Source of the DNA: Tamarix chinensis
Taxonomy: Eukaryota > Streptophyta > Magnoliopsida > Caryophyllales > Tamaricaceae
Reading direction: 5' to 3'
Assembly (NCBI GenBank): GCA_030549775.1
Contig: CM060174.1
Span: 67,539,566 to 67,603,565, forward strand
Length of the DNA: 64,000 bases
Shown: positions 35,201 to 46,599 of the stretch, piece by piece
How positions within the stretch are numbered: the first letter of the stretch is position 1
How the letters are laid out: every line of letters starts with the position of its first letter
Program-made: the position numbers and the translations under genes
Notes under the pieces: model-generated
What the model was told of the DNA's origin: nothing
Databases searched by the model: none
The model's input: the letters and a program-made list of their open reading frames with translations, nothing else

Positions 35201-35787
35201 TAAAGAGCATGGTGTAAAAAGAATTCCGATAAGAGATTAATTAAGTAATTAATCTGGACTATAATCGAACCTTTATATTTTCACTTGAATGTTTATATGC
35301 CTTTATGTTATTATGTGGGACCTTATGATCTTTTATTAATCCTGCATGATTTATGTGACCCTGTATATCGGCCTTAGTGCATATGTTACCTTGCTCAGTA
35401 TGTAGCGTATTGATCACCTTTATTATGGGTGCTACTCATTCCCACGAGTAGGAGGCCCATCTGACGTGTTGTAGGTAGGAGATACCTTCTTTGATGCTAT
35501 TGATGTCTATGGGGCATTAGGTAGGGGTGAGTGTTGATCATGGGCTAGATTAATCTTTGGAGTGGCGTGGCCAGTTTTTCCTTAATGATATCATTATCCC
35601 CTTTTCCCTTTTAGCTATGTTTGAATCCTAGAAACAATTTCAATGTTGTAGTCATCTTTCCATTTTAAAGAACCTTCTCTCGTATTTTGAATTATGAAAC
35701 AATTCATGCATAATCTAATTTTTGTATTTATGAACCTCTGGTTATGTAATGTTATGAGTTGATGAAATTCTATTTTCTTAGCTTTAG

Positions 35788-35833
35788 CACTTGTTACTAG
35801 AATAGTAGAAGTGAACCAGTCTAGTACTAAGTG
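35788..35833 (+). promoter_or_regulatory. Conserved 3' LTR hairpin in LTR 4
   Basis: CACTTGTTACTAG (35788-35800) pairs with CTAGTACTAAGTG (35821-35833) at 12 of 13 positions, including one G-U. It ends about 81 nt before the LTR terminus. Confidence 0.68.
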
Positions 35834-35914
35834 TGGCGGTAGCATCTCTAGAATTTACGAGTTTTAAATTTAGAGGTTTGTTTAAAAAAAACTAGTAAAA
35901 TTTGGGGTGTTACA

Positions 35915-35919
35915 TATAT
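35915..35919. repeat. TSD of solo LTR 4, right copy
   Basis: TATAT, identical to 31705-31709. Confidence 0.85.
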
Positions 35920-38900
35920 TACTTCACGATGATCATCCCTAACATATATTTCCTCCTCATTAATTTTATTGTCATCATCGTTCAATAATTGAGTTACTTG
36001 CACAACTGAGACACTTTTTATTCCAATTGGTATCATTTTCATCGTCACATTTATTGGCATTTCTTTTCTTTGTAGATAATACCATAAAAAATATGTTATT
36101 AGTAGGATCAGTGATAAAGAATACTTGTGTTGTTTGTGATGCCACGATGAAAGGGTCTTGTTTATGCCCTACCCTATTGACACCAACCAATGTAAATCTA
36201 TCTTCATATCTAATCCTATGGCTATTATCAACCCATCTGTAGCATAATATAGGGACTTTAAATATAGTACAATCTAATTCTCATATATGTTCAATAACAC
36301 TATAATAATTCATATCTACATAGGTTGGATTATTGTCCTTCACACTAGCAACATACATTACCTTAGCCACTAAAGCCACCCCACTGTTTTGCATTGTACT
36401 CTTCTTATCTTGTTGTTTTGTATAAAAAGTATAACCATTGACTATATAACTGGTATATGAAAAAACTTCATAATGAGGTTTCTGAGAGAACCAGTGCAGG
36501 GTTTCAAAAATTGAAGTTGGGGACTGTTCGATGAGTGGAATGATGTGATCTCTTATCCAATCAATAAAGAAATGATTATGTTTATTAATTATCCATTTCT
36601 CAGTCTTTAATGGAATTTCAATTCCTAAAGAAGCCATATGTTCTTCAACATACAGCTAAACATCATCACCGATGTGTAATATATATTGATGTGCTTTACA
36701 GAACATGTCAGGGTCTACACACCCAAATTGTTTGCTCCTAATATCCTATCCTTTGATTTTTCCTACATGTCGAGACTTAAGAATACCGAGAGCTTAGCAT
36801 TTGACAAGTACTTTGTGCAAAACTCAATTGCCTCTTGTACAAGGTAACTCTCAACAATGCATCCTTCTGGCCAATATCGATTCTTCACATAAGCTTTTAT
36901 CAACTTCATAAACCATTCGAAGGGGTACATTGAGTGCCCATGAATAGGTCCTAGAATTTTTATCTCATAAATTAAATGAATAGTTTGATGTACCATAATG
37001 TTAAAGAATGGGAATGGAAAATACATTTCAAACTAGCAAAAAGTAATCACAATCCCTCTTTGCAAGGCATCCAAACTATTAGGATGTATGAACTTGGAGC
37101 AGAGGACATTAAAGAACCAATAAAGCTTTTGTGATAGTAATTCAAACACGCTTCAGCAAAATTTTTTGTATAGCTATTGGCAACAAGTGCTGCATCAAAA
37201 TATGACAATCATAAGACTTCATGATAATTAGTTTCAATGCTTTTATCGACACGATCCTTCTGACATTTTAAGAATACCCTTCCAGAACTTTGACACTGTC
37301 AAAGAATTTGCAAAATGAAAATTTTCTCTTTTCTAGAAAGAGTATGACACGGCGGTAGTAAATATGTTCTTCTTCCATTATCTTGCAGTGCCAGTTCCTA
37401 TCTAATACCTATTTCTTCCATATCCATTTGAGCATTGATGCCATCTTTAGTCTTTTATGGAAAATTAAGTAATGTACCAATAAGACTGTTACATATATTT
37501 TTCTCGATATGCATCACATCAAGAGCATGTCTTACGTATAGAGATTCCCAATAAGGATGATCGAAGAATATTGACATCTTCTTCCACCCAATTGATGGAG
37601 GCTTATCTTTATTCTTCTTCCTAAACTTGACACTCAAATATTTCATCTTTAGCCACACTTATCGACCTGTCAACCAGATTAGTGACTTCCCTTCTTCTCA
37701 GAAGTCATTGAATTCTTTTCTTTACTTATGATAATGATAATTCTTTGGTAAAAATCTACGATTCCCAAGGAATAAAGTCTTTCGGTCATGTGTTAGCTAA
37801 ATAAATGAAGTATTCTCCTCGCATATCAGGCATATATAATGACCTTTCACACTATAACATGACAATTTACCATATGCTGGAAAATCATTTATAGTACAAA
37901 ATAACATTACTCTCAAAGTAAAAATTTCTTTACTAAATGCATCAAATACTTCAACGCTAATGTCCTTCATGAACTTCAAATCATCAATCAAAGGTGCCAA
38001 ATAAACATTAATATCATTCCCCGGTTGGTTTGGCCCCGAAATCAGCATTATATACTTGCGTTTCATATAGAGACACTGAGGTAGATTGTATATAACTAAA
38101 ATCACTAGCCATAAACTGTAGGTGCCTTAATTGTGTGGATTCATTCCATCCATAGAAAGTGCAAGGCACATATTCCTTAAACAAGCCATCAATCATCATC
38201 CATTGTAGAGAGTCAGATGGATGTCTAAGAAGCTTGTCATCTATCTTCTCATCAGCATGCCATCTCAATTTCTTAGCATCTTCAATATTATTAAACATTC
38301 CCCTTAATCTTGGTATTATAGGAAAATACCATAACAACTTAGCAGGCACCTTGTTCTTCTTATATCATGGTTCTTTACATTCAGGATTATGACAACTATC
38401 TAAAGACGCATTGTCATTGTAAAATAAAATACAATCATTAGGGCATGCATGTATTTTCTCATAACTCATACTTATAGAGAAAAGAATCTTCTTCGCTTCA
38501 TAGGTACGATAGGGTAAAATGTTGTCATTAGGAAGCATATCCTTTAAAAGTGTCAATAATTCTATGAAACTCTTATCACTCCATCCGTTACATACTTTTA
38601 AGTTGTACAACTTTAAAGTAGTGGATAATCAAGTAAATGTCTTACAATCACCGTACAAAGGTTTCTCCAAGTCATTCAATAACTTCTCGAATATTTTTTA
38701 GACAATCCCGAACACTTTCCTCAAACGTCATCTCCTCTAAAGAATGTCCTTCATAGTTCTCTAATGATGATCCACTACTTTTCCTCCTAACATCCTCATT
38801 ATCATATTTAGACTGTGTTTCACCATGCCATATCTAACAAATAATCTCTCAAATCATCAGCGTTGACATGTTGAATATAAGTCTAGTTCAAACAAGGGCA

Positions 38901-39026
38901 GAATATTCTGCTAGAATCCCAAGCATGTTCTTTTGCAAACTTGATAAAAAAAAAAACTCCACTCCTTCATTATATTTTGTAGACAAATGATTTGCAAACA
39001 ACCATTTCCGATCAATAGTTATTTAA
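35915..39026 (-). pseudogene. CACTA TNP2-type transposase remnant
   Basis: Blocks in order on the minus strand rebuild a plant TNP2 transposase (Transposase_21 family with the transposase-associated N-terminal domain). Near 39026 it reads DRKWLFANHLSTKYNEGVE. At 38910-38960 it reads FAKEHAWDSSRIFCPC, which is the N-terminal zinc-binding-like motif; the ATG is changed to ATT. Next come 38365-38610 (YEAKKILFSISMSYEKIHAC, YNDNASLDSCHNPEC), 38014-38349 (AKKLRWHADE), 37797-38105 (LIDDLKFM, SVKGHYICLIC), 37455-37658 (FDHPYWESLYVRHALDVMHI) and 36763-37026 (LGPIHGHSMYPFEWFM, RYWPEGCIVE). The C-terminal blocks are 36281-36637 and 35975-36190 (KQDPFIVASQTTQVFFITDP). The frame is broken repeatedly by stops and shifts. 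Solo LTR 4 is inserted at its 3' end. Confidence 0.88.
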
Positions 39027-40799
39027 TCAGTTTTATTCCGTCAACTTAGTATGTTTCCTTTATATATCATATTACATATGGGTATGTTTACATGTATAAG
39101 CATGCTATAATAGTATTTACATTTGAAAACTTCACCAATAAAAATTCTAATAGGGATAAATCTTGTCTTTTATACAAAGACATATGTCACCAAATTGACT
39201 TTTAAATCATTTCTTTAAAAACACCCACTTATAGCCAATTAGTGTAAGACCTTCAAATTTTAGACTTCTTGTCCATACAAATAACGATCATTAAACGGAT
39301 ACATTTGACTATTCTAATTTGATAATAATTTATCCAATGACATTCCATAATGAATCAAGAATAATTACCACTTTTATCCATTATCAGTTGCGATTGTTTA
39401 GGTAAAGGCATCACTGATATCTACCTTATACCACCTTACATTAGTATAAGGATAATTAATGGATATTTCATTTACCAGCAAAATTTATTATCAAATTCTA
39501 ACCATATGGACATGTCAACTCAATATAGAAAGTTTTCTATCCTTTTAAAAGATTATAACTCCTCTTTTGAGGGTTTATCTCTCTGGACCCTTATCATACG
39601 CTTCTAGTTATGAGGTCACCATAACTTATTTGAAGTCACCATAAGGACTTCTATATGAGTTGGAACTTTAGTCAAAACACATATTGGTTTCATAATTTTT
39701 TGGTCATAACAAACACAAATTGTAGCTAGGCTACATCTAGCAAGCATAAGCATAATCAAGTGCACTTTGATTTTTCTTTAGGTCCATATTTCATAGAAGA
39801 CATCTTCTAAGTGATTGCTTACTTTATAATCTCAATCTCCTCTTCTCTCCCCCTAAGGCTCAAGAAAGAAACATTTTTAGCCTTCTTTGTGGCTTAATTT
39901 CATATTCATGGGGATTATAAACACACATAAAACTCAATGAATCTCAATTAACTTAGCTTAAGGGTTAATGTGATATGTGATTGGTACATGCCAAAAATCT
40001 TTGCATGTATATTAGCATATCACTTATAAACCTCACAAACAAGGGTATACAAATCAAATGCATAACTAATGAATCTTCTAGGTTATCTTGCTTCCATCTT
40101 GAAGCATTTATTACATTTTTACGCCAATTAGATGGCTATTCACTTTAATGCCAATAATATTTATTGTAAAATATAACTTGTGAACTTACATTGATGCATC
40201 ATTATATACCATGGTAAATTTAAAATGGTCCACATGTGTCAACTTGAATTATATCAAGTACATAGGAGATTTTGTATTTTCTTACATTATCACAACTATA
40301 CATTTTCTAAGAATAATATATCGTTTGTATGAGATCAAAAATTAAAAAGGAATCTTTAGAATTCTTTGTTGGTGCCTGTGCAAGCTTTAATGATATTTTC
40401 TATCATTGACACACTAATGTGATATCATGTCTTATGCCATAAAGATAATATTTTATAGTTTACTAACTTTTGATTAATGATACCTTTTGGTTTTCTACAT
40501 ATACTAAATGTATATATTATGCATTTATCTTGGGCTTACTTTTAGCCAAACTTAATGGTAATAATACTATAAAATATTCATATACCATATTAAGTTCTTC
40601 AAGAACTTAGGTACAATATCATGCACAATTTTGTTGTTCAATTGTTAAATCAAGAAATCCTTTAATAAATTTATCATGCCACATTCTTATCAATTATAAG
40701 GTCATAAAATACTTCATCCTTAAAATAGAATGTACAACGGCTATTCAATCAGATAAAATGATCTTCTGGATCGTATTTAAGTCTATGACATGAGAAGCA

Positions 40800-40965
40800 T
40801 TTAGCCTCTACCATTAAATTACTTATAGCAAATGGAAAACTTCAAGTTTCATCCATTATACTAATAACTAAATGGGAAGCTTCAAGATTCAACCATTAAA
40901 CTACTAATTAGATAGGAAGCTCTAGGCTTCACCTATCAAAATATCTCTACCCACTAAAATTATAA
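40800..40965. repeat. Degenerate tandem repeat of about 45 bp
   Basis: The module CCATTAAACTACT...ATAGGAAGCTTCAAGATTCA recurs three to four times with divergence (CCATTAAATTACT, CCATTATACTAAT, CCATTAAACTACT, then CTATCAAAATATC). The surrounding sequence at 41450-41900 has further TTTTGGCTTTCACC-like echoes. Confidence 0.6.
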
Positions 40966-42365
40966 TATAATGGGGAGACTATTAAAAATACTCCAACCAC
41001 TGTGGTGGTAGAAGAGACTTGACTTTGGTAGGTTTTGACCATTACCAATTACAAAGTAGGTGTATGGTCTCATGAATAAGTGGCTAAAAAATTATGCACA
41101 AAGCTATCATCACTAATTCATGATTAGAATAAATGCTTTAAATATTGTGAAACTTAAAATTACAAAAACTAAATTGTAATAATTAAAATTGCATAACTAG
41201 ACAATATACAAATAGAATAAATTTTGGGGGACTATAGAACACGAAATAGTTCGATCTTTTAGATCAAAAAGCACTTGGGATATTAAATAGCATCCGATCT
41301 TCCTTACTAGTATTACATTAATCGTAAAAGACTTTCATCTATTTGATCTCCTTGATCACTTTATTCATAAGGTATTAATCACCTTTTAATCATTCGTTCT
41401 TCAGGATCAAATTGTGCATAAGGTATTTAGGACCATTTAATTATGAGGTGAAACTTTTGGCTTTCACCTCAATTGTATCATTTCCTTTTGTACCTCATGT
41501 ACATATTTGTAAATAACATAATTGGTTGAGAGTTTCATGCTTTTACCAACACTTGTGTAATCACCCATCCATACTTTGGGTATACGGGAGAAAAATTATC
41601 CATTTTGGTGGCCCTCTATTAACTTAGGGTAATGGAGATGTTTACTATAATGTCTAATGAACTTCAAATGTTGAAATATATATGTAGTGATGGGCGATGG
41701 GACCGCCAATCCATCACATTTAAATTTAAGTAATTATTTTTAATGTTGCCACTTTAGATGGCGTTCCATCATCTTTGAGTGATGGATATCTACATATGGT
41801 GATGGAAGATATGGCCGCTAATCCAATAGTTTAGATAATTGAATTGGTCATATTTTGTCCAATTTGAGTTTACTGAATGGAAGACTTTTAGCCTTCTACC
41901 ATCTTCTATTTTTACCCTCCATCTTATAATTAGAAGGGAGATCATCACACATGTAATCAAATTAAATTACATATTGCCAATATATACAGTTAAAACTAAT
42001 AAAAATATCAATTAACATAAGAATAAAGCAAATGAGAGATAAAAATAATTTTTCTTATCCTGATCTAATTTTAGAATCATACTATATCTCCTTAAAACTC
42101 TTAATCAATTTAAATTCAGTGGGGGATTGATGTTCTTGAAATTTACTTGATTGCAAGATATGTCACATATGTGGCCTTTCATATGCCTACAAAAGTTGAC
42201 ATCTCACACAAGAAATAAAAAAACATACATTATTTCTATATGACACATAATAATCATATTTATATAGAATGATGACTAATGAATATAGAAGACTCCCTTT
42301 TATCAAGCACCGATCGAACTTGACATCAACTGCATGGTTATTTTCCATCACCCTAAATGAAGTGA

Positions 42366-42404
42366 ATGCATAAGAATATATACATACATACATATATACA
42401 TACA

Positions 42405-42482
<78 letters not shown>
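42366..42482. repeat. (ATAC)n-(AT)n compound microsatellite
   Basis: Runs of ATAC/TACA tetramers (about 42380-42432) are followed by about 25 AT units. The Tyr/Ile-repeat frame at 42187-42486 is its translation, not a gene. Confidence 0.95.
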
Positions 42483-42485
<3 letters not shown>

Positions 42486-42503
42486 TCTAGAGCATAATCA
42501 TGT

Positions 42504-42661
42504 TGATAACGTATTGTAATATTGATAAACTCAAAGAGAGATATAGATCAATATAGAGAGGAAGAGAGAATAAAACTTCCTATTCTCATTCATATGTATG
42601 AATTCTTTCTTTTATTTATAATTTATAATATCCCATATATATAATACCCATACTTATTACA
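42504..42661 (-). mobile_element. Short copia-type LTR (158 bp), minus strand
   Basis: Read on the minus strand it starts TGTAATAAGTATGGGT and ends CAATACGTTATCA. That ending is immediately followed by ACATGATTATGCTCTAGATG. The 'ACGTTATCA' end plus 'ACATGA..GCTCTAGA' matches the LTR/primer-binding junction (half-tRNA primer type) of a group of plant Ty1-copia elements. The five bases on each side (CATGT and TCCAT) do not match, so it is not a solo LTR. It should be the 5' LTR of an element whose body lies to the left. The 3' LTR was not found. Confidence 0.55.
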
Positions 42662-42719
42662 TCCATTATGAGAAGGAGGTGGAGTATATGAAAGGATGTG
42701 GAGGATACTTAGAGTTGGG

Positions 42720-44533
42720 GTGGAATTATGATGGATAAGCTTTTACAACTTATGGTATTAATGAGAGTATTAAACCTATGATTTAATACAATATACATTC
42801 ATAAATTGTACATACAAAATATGTAAATTGAATATTTACAATACATATTAATATTAGGTGAATGAAATAATAATTTTTGTTAAAAGTATTGATTAAATAT
42901 AAGATTACCAAACTACCCTTATACCTTAATATTATCCAAAATATATAAAAATTTACACAGTATAACTCATGCTGCATATTTAGCGTGAGCCATGTAGAAT
43001 GGGCGAGTGAAATGAAATTGGGGAGAAGGGAGGTAGATTAGGTAAGGGTTTATAGGTGGTGGTAGAGGGTGTTGGATTTGGTTGTTGGGTGAAGGAGGAG
43101 ATAGCATGTGGTTGGAGGTCGTGGTGCGGGTGGCTTGAAGGCAGTGGATACAATAATGTAGGCTATAGTGAGGAAGGTGCAGAGAAGAGAAAAAGAGGAA
43201 GAAAAGATAAAGAGAAGAGGGGAAAGGTAGGTAGTGTTGGGGTAGCTGTGCGTGATGGTGTAGGAGCGGAGGTTGAGGTGGTGGTAAATAGTTGGGAGGA
43301 GCTGCAATGGTGGAGGAAAGGGAGGGGAATGGTGGAAATTGCAAGGGTGTTAAAGGGGAGAGAAGGAAAAAGGAGGTACGACTATAGGGTAGGCTGGGTG
43401 TTGTTTGCCTGGGGTAGTGTAGGGAAGAGGTAGGGTGGAGGAGCTAGTAGCATACAGGTTGGGTTGGAGGTGGAGGCAATAAAAGTGGTTGTAGGGATAA
43501 TTGAAGGAAAAAATAGGGGTGAGGAGAAGAAATGAAGAAAGGAGAAGAGAAGGTTAGGGGAGAGAGCAGGCTATGAGGGGGAAGAGAAGAAGGGAAGAAG
43601 AGAATAAGAAGAAGAAGAGGATGAGGAGGAGGAAAGGGGTGTTCTAGCTTGCAGGGTAGGTAGTGGTGAAAGGAGGTTATAGGTAGGGGCAGGATATGTG
43701 TGGCAGGGATGGAAATGCAGGGAAAGGGAATGCGGGGAGGGAACCAAGGGAGCTATAGGGCCAGAAAAGGAAAAGAAAAGGATGGGTGTAGGGTGGTGTT
43801 GTAGGTTATCTGGTGGGAAGAGGGGGTGGTGTGCGTAGACTTACATGGGTGGAGAAGGAAGAAGGGGGTGTTTTAGGGTGCTTTTGGTTGGGGGTGCAAA
43901 TGGGGAAGAAAGGTAAGGAAGGAGGCTGGGTCAGGTGGGGGAAAGAAGAAGGGAGAAAGTTTGCATGGGAGAGAATAAGAGAAGAAGGAGGAACTAGGGT
44001 TGGCCTAGGGAAAAATGTTAAGAATTAAAGGGGGAGATTTAGGCTAGCTCGGGGGAATAGAAAATAAGGAAAATCAGGACAATTTGGGCTGGCCCGAAGG
44101 GAAAAGGAAGAAGGAAAGAAAAGAAGGGAAAAGGAAAGGAAAGAAAAAGGAAGAAACAGGAAAAGAAAAAAAAGAAAAAAAAATATTTTTAGAGTTATAA
44201 TTATAAATTAGATTAAAACAAGGTTATTAGAAAAATATTAAATTAATTTATCTAAAAATTAGGTTATTAATTTAAGAAAATAATTTTGATAAAATTATGG
44301 GTTTGAGATTTATTTAAATAAAAAGAGTAAGATAAAATTATAGAAATACTTATATAAATTAATTAAATAATTTTATCTATTTTTGTAATTCAAAGGTTCT
44401 AAAAAATAATTAAATCAATAGTTTAAAGAATAATTTTTTTGAATAAAATTTTATAGCCAGTAGCAGCCATTTGTTTCTATAATTAACGATTCCGCAAAAT
44501 AAAATTTTTAAGTAGTAAATTGTGTGTGTTACA
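42720..44533 (-). mobile_element. Long-LTR family member, truncated, minus strand (LTR 5)
   Basis: Read on the minus strand it begins TGTAACACACACAATTTACT at 44533. It has an AT-rich leader of about 370 bp, then a pyrimidine-rich tract ending in GGGCCAGCCC (about 44085-44170), a GC-richer segment (42990-44080) and a decayed version of the CTCACGCTGC hairpin (42968-42992). It loses similarity near 42720, next to the copia LTR. The 3' half with unit blocks is missing. This is the same layout as LTR 3 in the opposite orientation. Frames at 42967-44028 on both strands are compositional. Confidence 0.72.
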
Positions 44534-45207
44534 AACATGTTGGCAAACTACCTTTTTCGTACCCCCTAAGTTATTTAATGACGCCTCTCGATCCTTCCTT
44601 CATAAACTTGCTCTTGAAGACTAGCCTCTATTTCATCAACAAACTAAGAGAAAATTTCCTCATAACTAAGCTTTACCTCTTGAGCTGAAGATTAGACTTG
44701 TAACTCTTGGAGTGTTTACCACATTGGATATTGGTTTGGAATAAGATTCTTATTCCACAATAGGAATTAGTTTACCTATCATGATTACACACATAGTTTT
44801 CATGTTCACATGCTTGGAAAAATGGATAACCTGCTTGAAAATCTATACTAACGTGTAGTTCCCCACAATAATATCAAATGGTTTAGATGTGCACATTAGC
44901 CATGATCAAATTATCAATTTTAAGAGATAAAGTATCTAATTATGCATCTAACAAAGTTAAAAGAGAATTCTCAATTGTTGGGTTCTGATTCATCGATAAA
45001 GTACACTTGCGTAATGTCAAAGAACCACAAGAGATAAGATTAACTGAGTATATATTAAAGAGAAAAAAAAGTCTAGTCTAGCTAAATAATGAAGGTTCAA
45101 TATCAACTAGCCAAAGTCCCCAACAATAGTGCCAAAAATGTTTTCGCATAAATCGACAAGCATAGGGATGTTGTAGTAGCAAAATAAGGTTGTATCTAGA
45201 GCTAGCA
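44534..45207. other. Unassigned, probably the end of an AT-rich repeat
   Basis: No gene. Around 45110-45190 the text resembles the junction of a widespread plant repeat in which 'CCCCAACAATAGTGCC' precedes a 'CGACAAGC...GGGATG' segment. A related segment (AAGTGTACA..CACAGGGACTAGGGG) occurs at 51820-51870. Family identity is not known to me. Confidence 0.35.
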
Positions 45208-46590
45208 AATGTTAGCCCGACCCGACCCGACATAACCTGCTAAATTTATTAACCTCCCCCGATCCAAACCTCACCCGAAACTAAATTGACCCAACTCCGA
45301 CTCGAATATAAGTGACCTGACCCGACTCCAACTCATAACCCTACATCAACCTGACCCACCACCAACCTAACCCTTTATCAACTCGATCCACTATCAACTA
45401 GAGCCGACCTGACTCAATAAAATCAAATTTGATATAAATCAGTTGTGATAATAAAAAAATACAAATGTCTTATTATTTATTTAAAGCTTTTAAAAGTATA
45501 TTATTATTTAATTTTTATTTATTTATTTACTTTTATTGTGAGCTTACTTATTCACTAATGAAATTATAATTTTACTAATTTTTGGCATAAAAAAATTATA
45601 AAGCCATAATAATAAAAAAATAATTAATACCACATTATTAATTATATGCTTATATGAAGTTAAATTTAATGCTTGCTTATAAGGTTAATGGTTTAGATTA
45701 ATTTTGGTGGTCAACGTTTGATTTGACTCAAATCTAAATTGATTCAATCCATGACTAATTTGACCCAAACCTAACCTGACCGATTAAAACCTAAAAAGAT
45801 TGGATTCTTCAAGTTAATCCAAACCTGACCCATCAAATTAACGCGAACACGAAATCATCCGAATACGAGCTTGCTTGGCCTAATCCTGACCCGATAGAGA
45901 TATGAAATGAGTGGGCTTAGGGCAGCTACGCCCATACCTATATCTGGACCCGTACCTAAATTTGTTCTTGTACTCGAATGGGTATCCATTTACACATCTA
46001 TATCCATATTTATTGGATATTTGTTATCTGATGAACAGTTATTTTACCCGTTAACGGATATTATCTAGAGGATAAATCAATTACCCAATGGATAAAGCCA
46101 TTTCGAGTTAAGCCATTTGACAATTTTAACCATAATTTATAGTATATTTATTTTAAAATTAAGGGTAAAAGGGTAATTATATATTAGGTAAATGGGTACA
46201 GATATGGATATTACATACCCATATCCAATGACTACTTTTTGTCCATCCTCTATATTTGTTTAAGTATCCGACGAATAAAATTCACCGTATTTCTGATAAA
46301 ATCTGCCCTATTTACATCCATAGACCCGAAACCAACTTGACTTGAACTTGAAATATCTCAACCCAAACCCAACTTGACTTGGTAAATTAACTCAATACAA
46401 CTTAGATCTACAACGACCCGAACCTAAACTCGACCCAACTTAAAAAATTAGGTAACTCAAAATGGCCCGAACCCAAAATGATCCAACCTGACCCATAATT
46501 GACACTCAAAGAAAATGACCTGCAAATAATTTGACCCAATAATAACCTAACCTGCTATAAACCGACCCAAACCCGACTTGCCATACCCGA
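45208..46590. repeat. Degenerate ACCCGA / AACCTGACC repeat region, interrupted by a second element
   Basis: Two arms (about 45208-45905 and 46322-46590) are filled with degenerate ACCCGACCCG, GACCTGACCC and CCCAAACC motifs. The left edge reads TAGAGCTAGCAAATG, which resembles hAT-type termini found on such ACCCGA-rich plant MITEs. The middle, 45917-46322, has a different GGGTATCC/GGATATT composition. I could not confirm TSDs. Confidence 0.55.
45917..46322. mobile_element. Candidate nested MITE
   Basis: TAGGGCAGCTACGCCC at the left and GGGC.GATTT-type complement at the right (GCCCTATTTACATCCATAG on the plus strand) suggest imperfect terminal inverted repeats. The interior is rich in GGATATT/GGTATCC motifs. 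It splits the ACCCGA-rich region in two. TSDs are not clear. Confidence 0.35.
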
Positions 46591-46599
46591 TCTCCACTT

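Larger units (their letters stand above)
31710..35914 (+). mobile_element. Solo LTR 4, inserted in CACTA coding sequence
   Basis: A 4,205-bp LTR starting TGAAATGCCCCAAAAATAC at 31710 and ending AAATTTGGGGTGTTACA at 35914, with TSD TATAT. It has the family layout: AT-rich leader, pyrimidine-rich segment with TTTGGGCCTGCCCGCAGCC (32010-33190), ATT/ACT microsatellite field (33270-33880), a GTAAGGGTATAACTAAGGCC-like motif (about 34033), GGATTTGCATGG repeats (34350-34460), reduced unit blocks (34920-34979 and about 35040-35200) and the 3' hairpin (35788-35833). Removing it joins the flanking CACTA reading frame (EVIY, then VSHPRT). It therefore landed in an exon, or in a frame still open at that time. 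Confidence 0.93.
11848..39060 (-). mobile_element. Large decayed CACTA (En/Spm) element interrupted by four solo LTRs
   Basis: Three coding blocks typical of autonomous plant CACTA elements lie in order on the minus strand: TNP2-type transposase (about 39026-35915), a Transposase_24-type second ORF (about 31704-30540) and a Ulp1-type protease (about 14760-12960). A subterminal repeat field follows at 11848-12400. The left end is put near 11848, where CGCTACCTTAGAAATG resembles a mutated CACTAC terminus and the repeats begin. The right end was not found: no matching subterminal repeats were seen between 39 and 55 kb, so 39060 is only the last supported coding edge. Subtracting LTR insertions of about 15.5 kb and 4.2 kb leaves roughly 7.5 kb of element. 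All its genes are broken. Confidence 0.85.
39061..42503 (-). other. Unassigned stretch, possibly the body of a decayed copia-type element
   Basis: No frame longer than about 60 codons and no recognisable gag, integrase or reverse-transcriptase motif. It lies directly downstream, on the minus strand, of a copia-type LTR and its putative primer-binding region (42504-42661). The right part could therefore be that element's leader. A roughly 40-48-bp repeated module at 40800-40960 is listed separately. The left part could also include the 5' end of the CACTA element. Confidence 0.35.

Noticed and set aside
42967..44028. Several frames of 70-125 codons on both strands
   Set aside because: They lie in the GC/purine-rich segment of the minus-strand LTR 5 and overlap each other. 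No domain.
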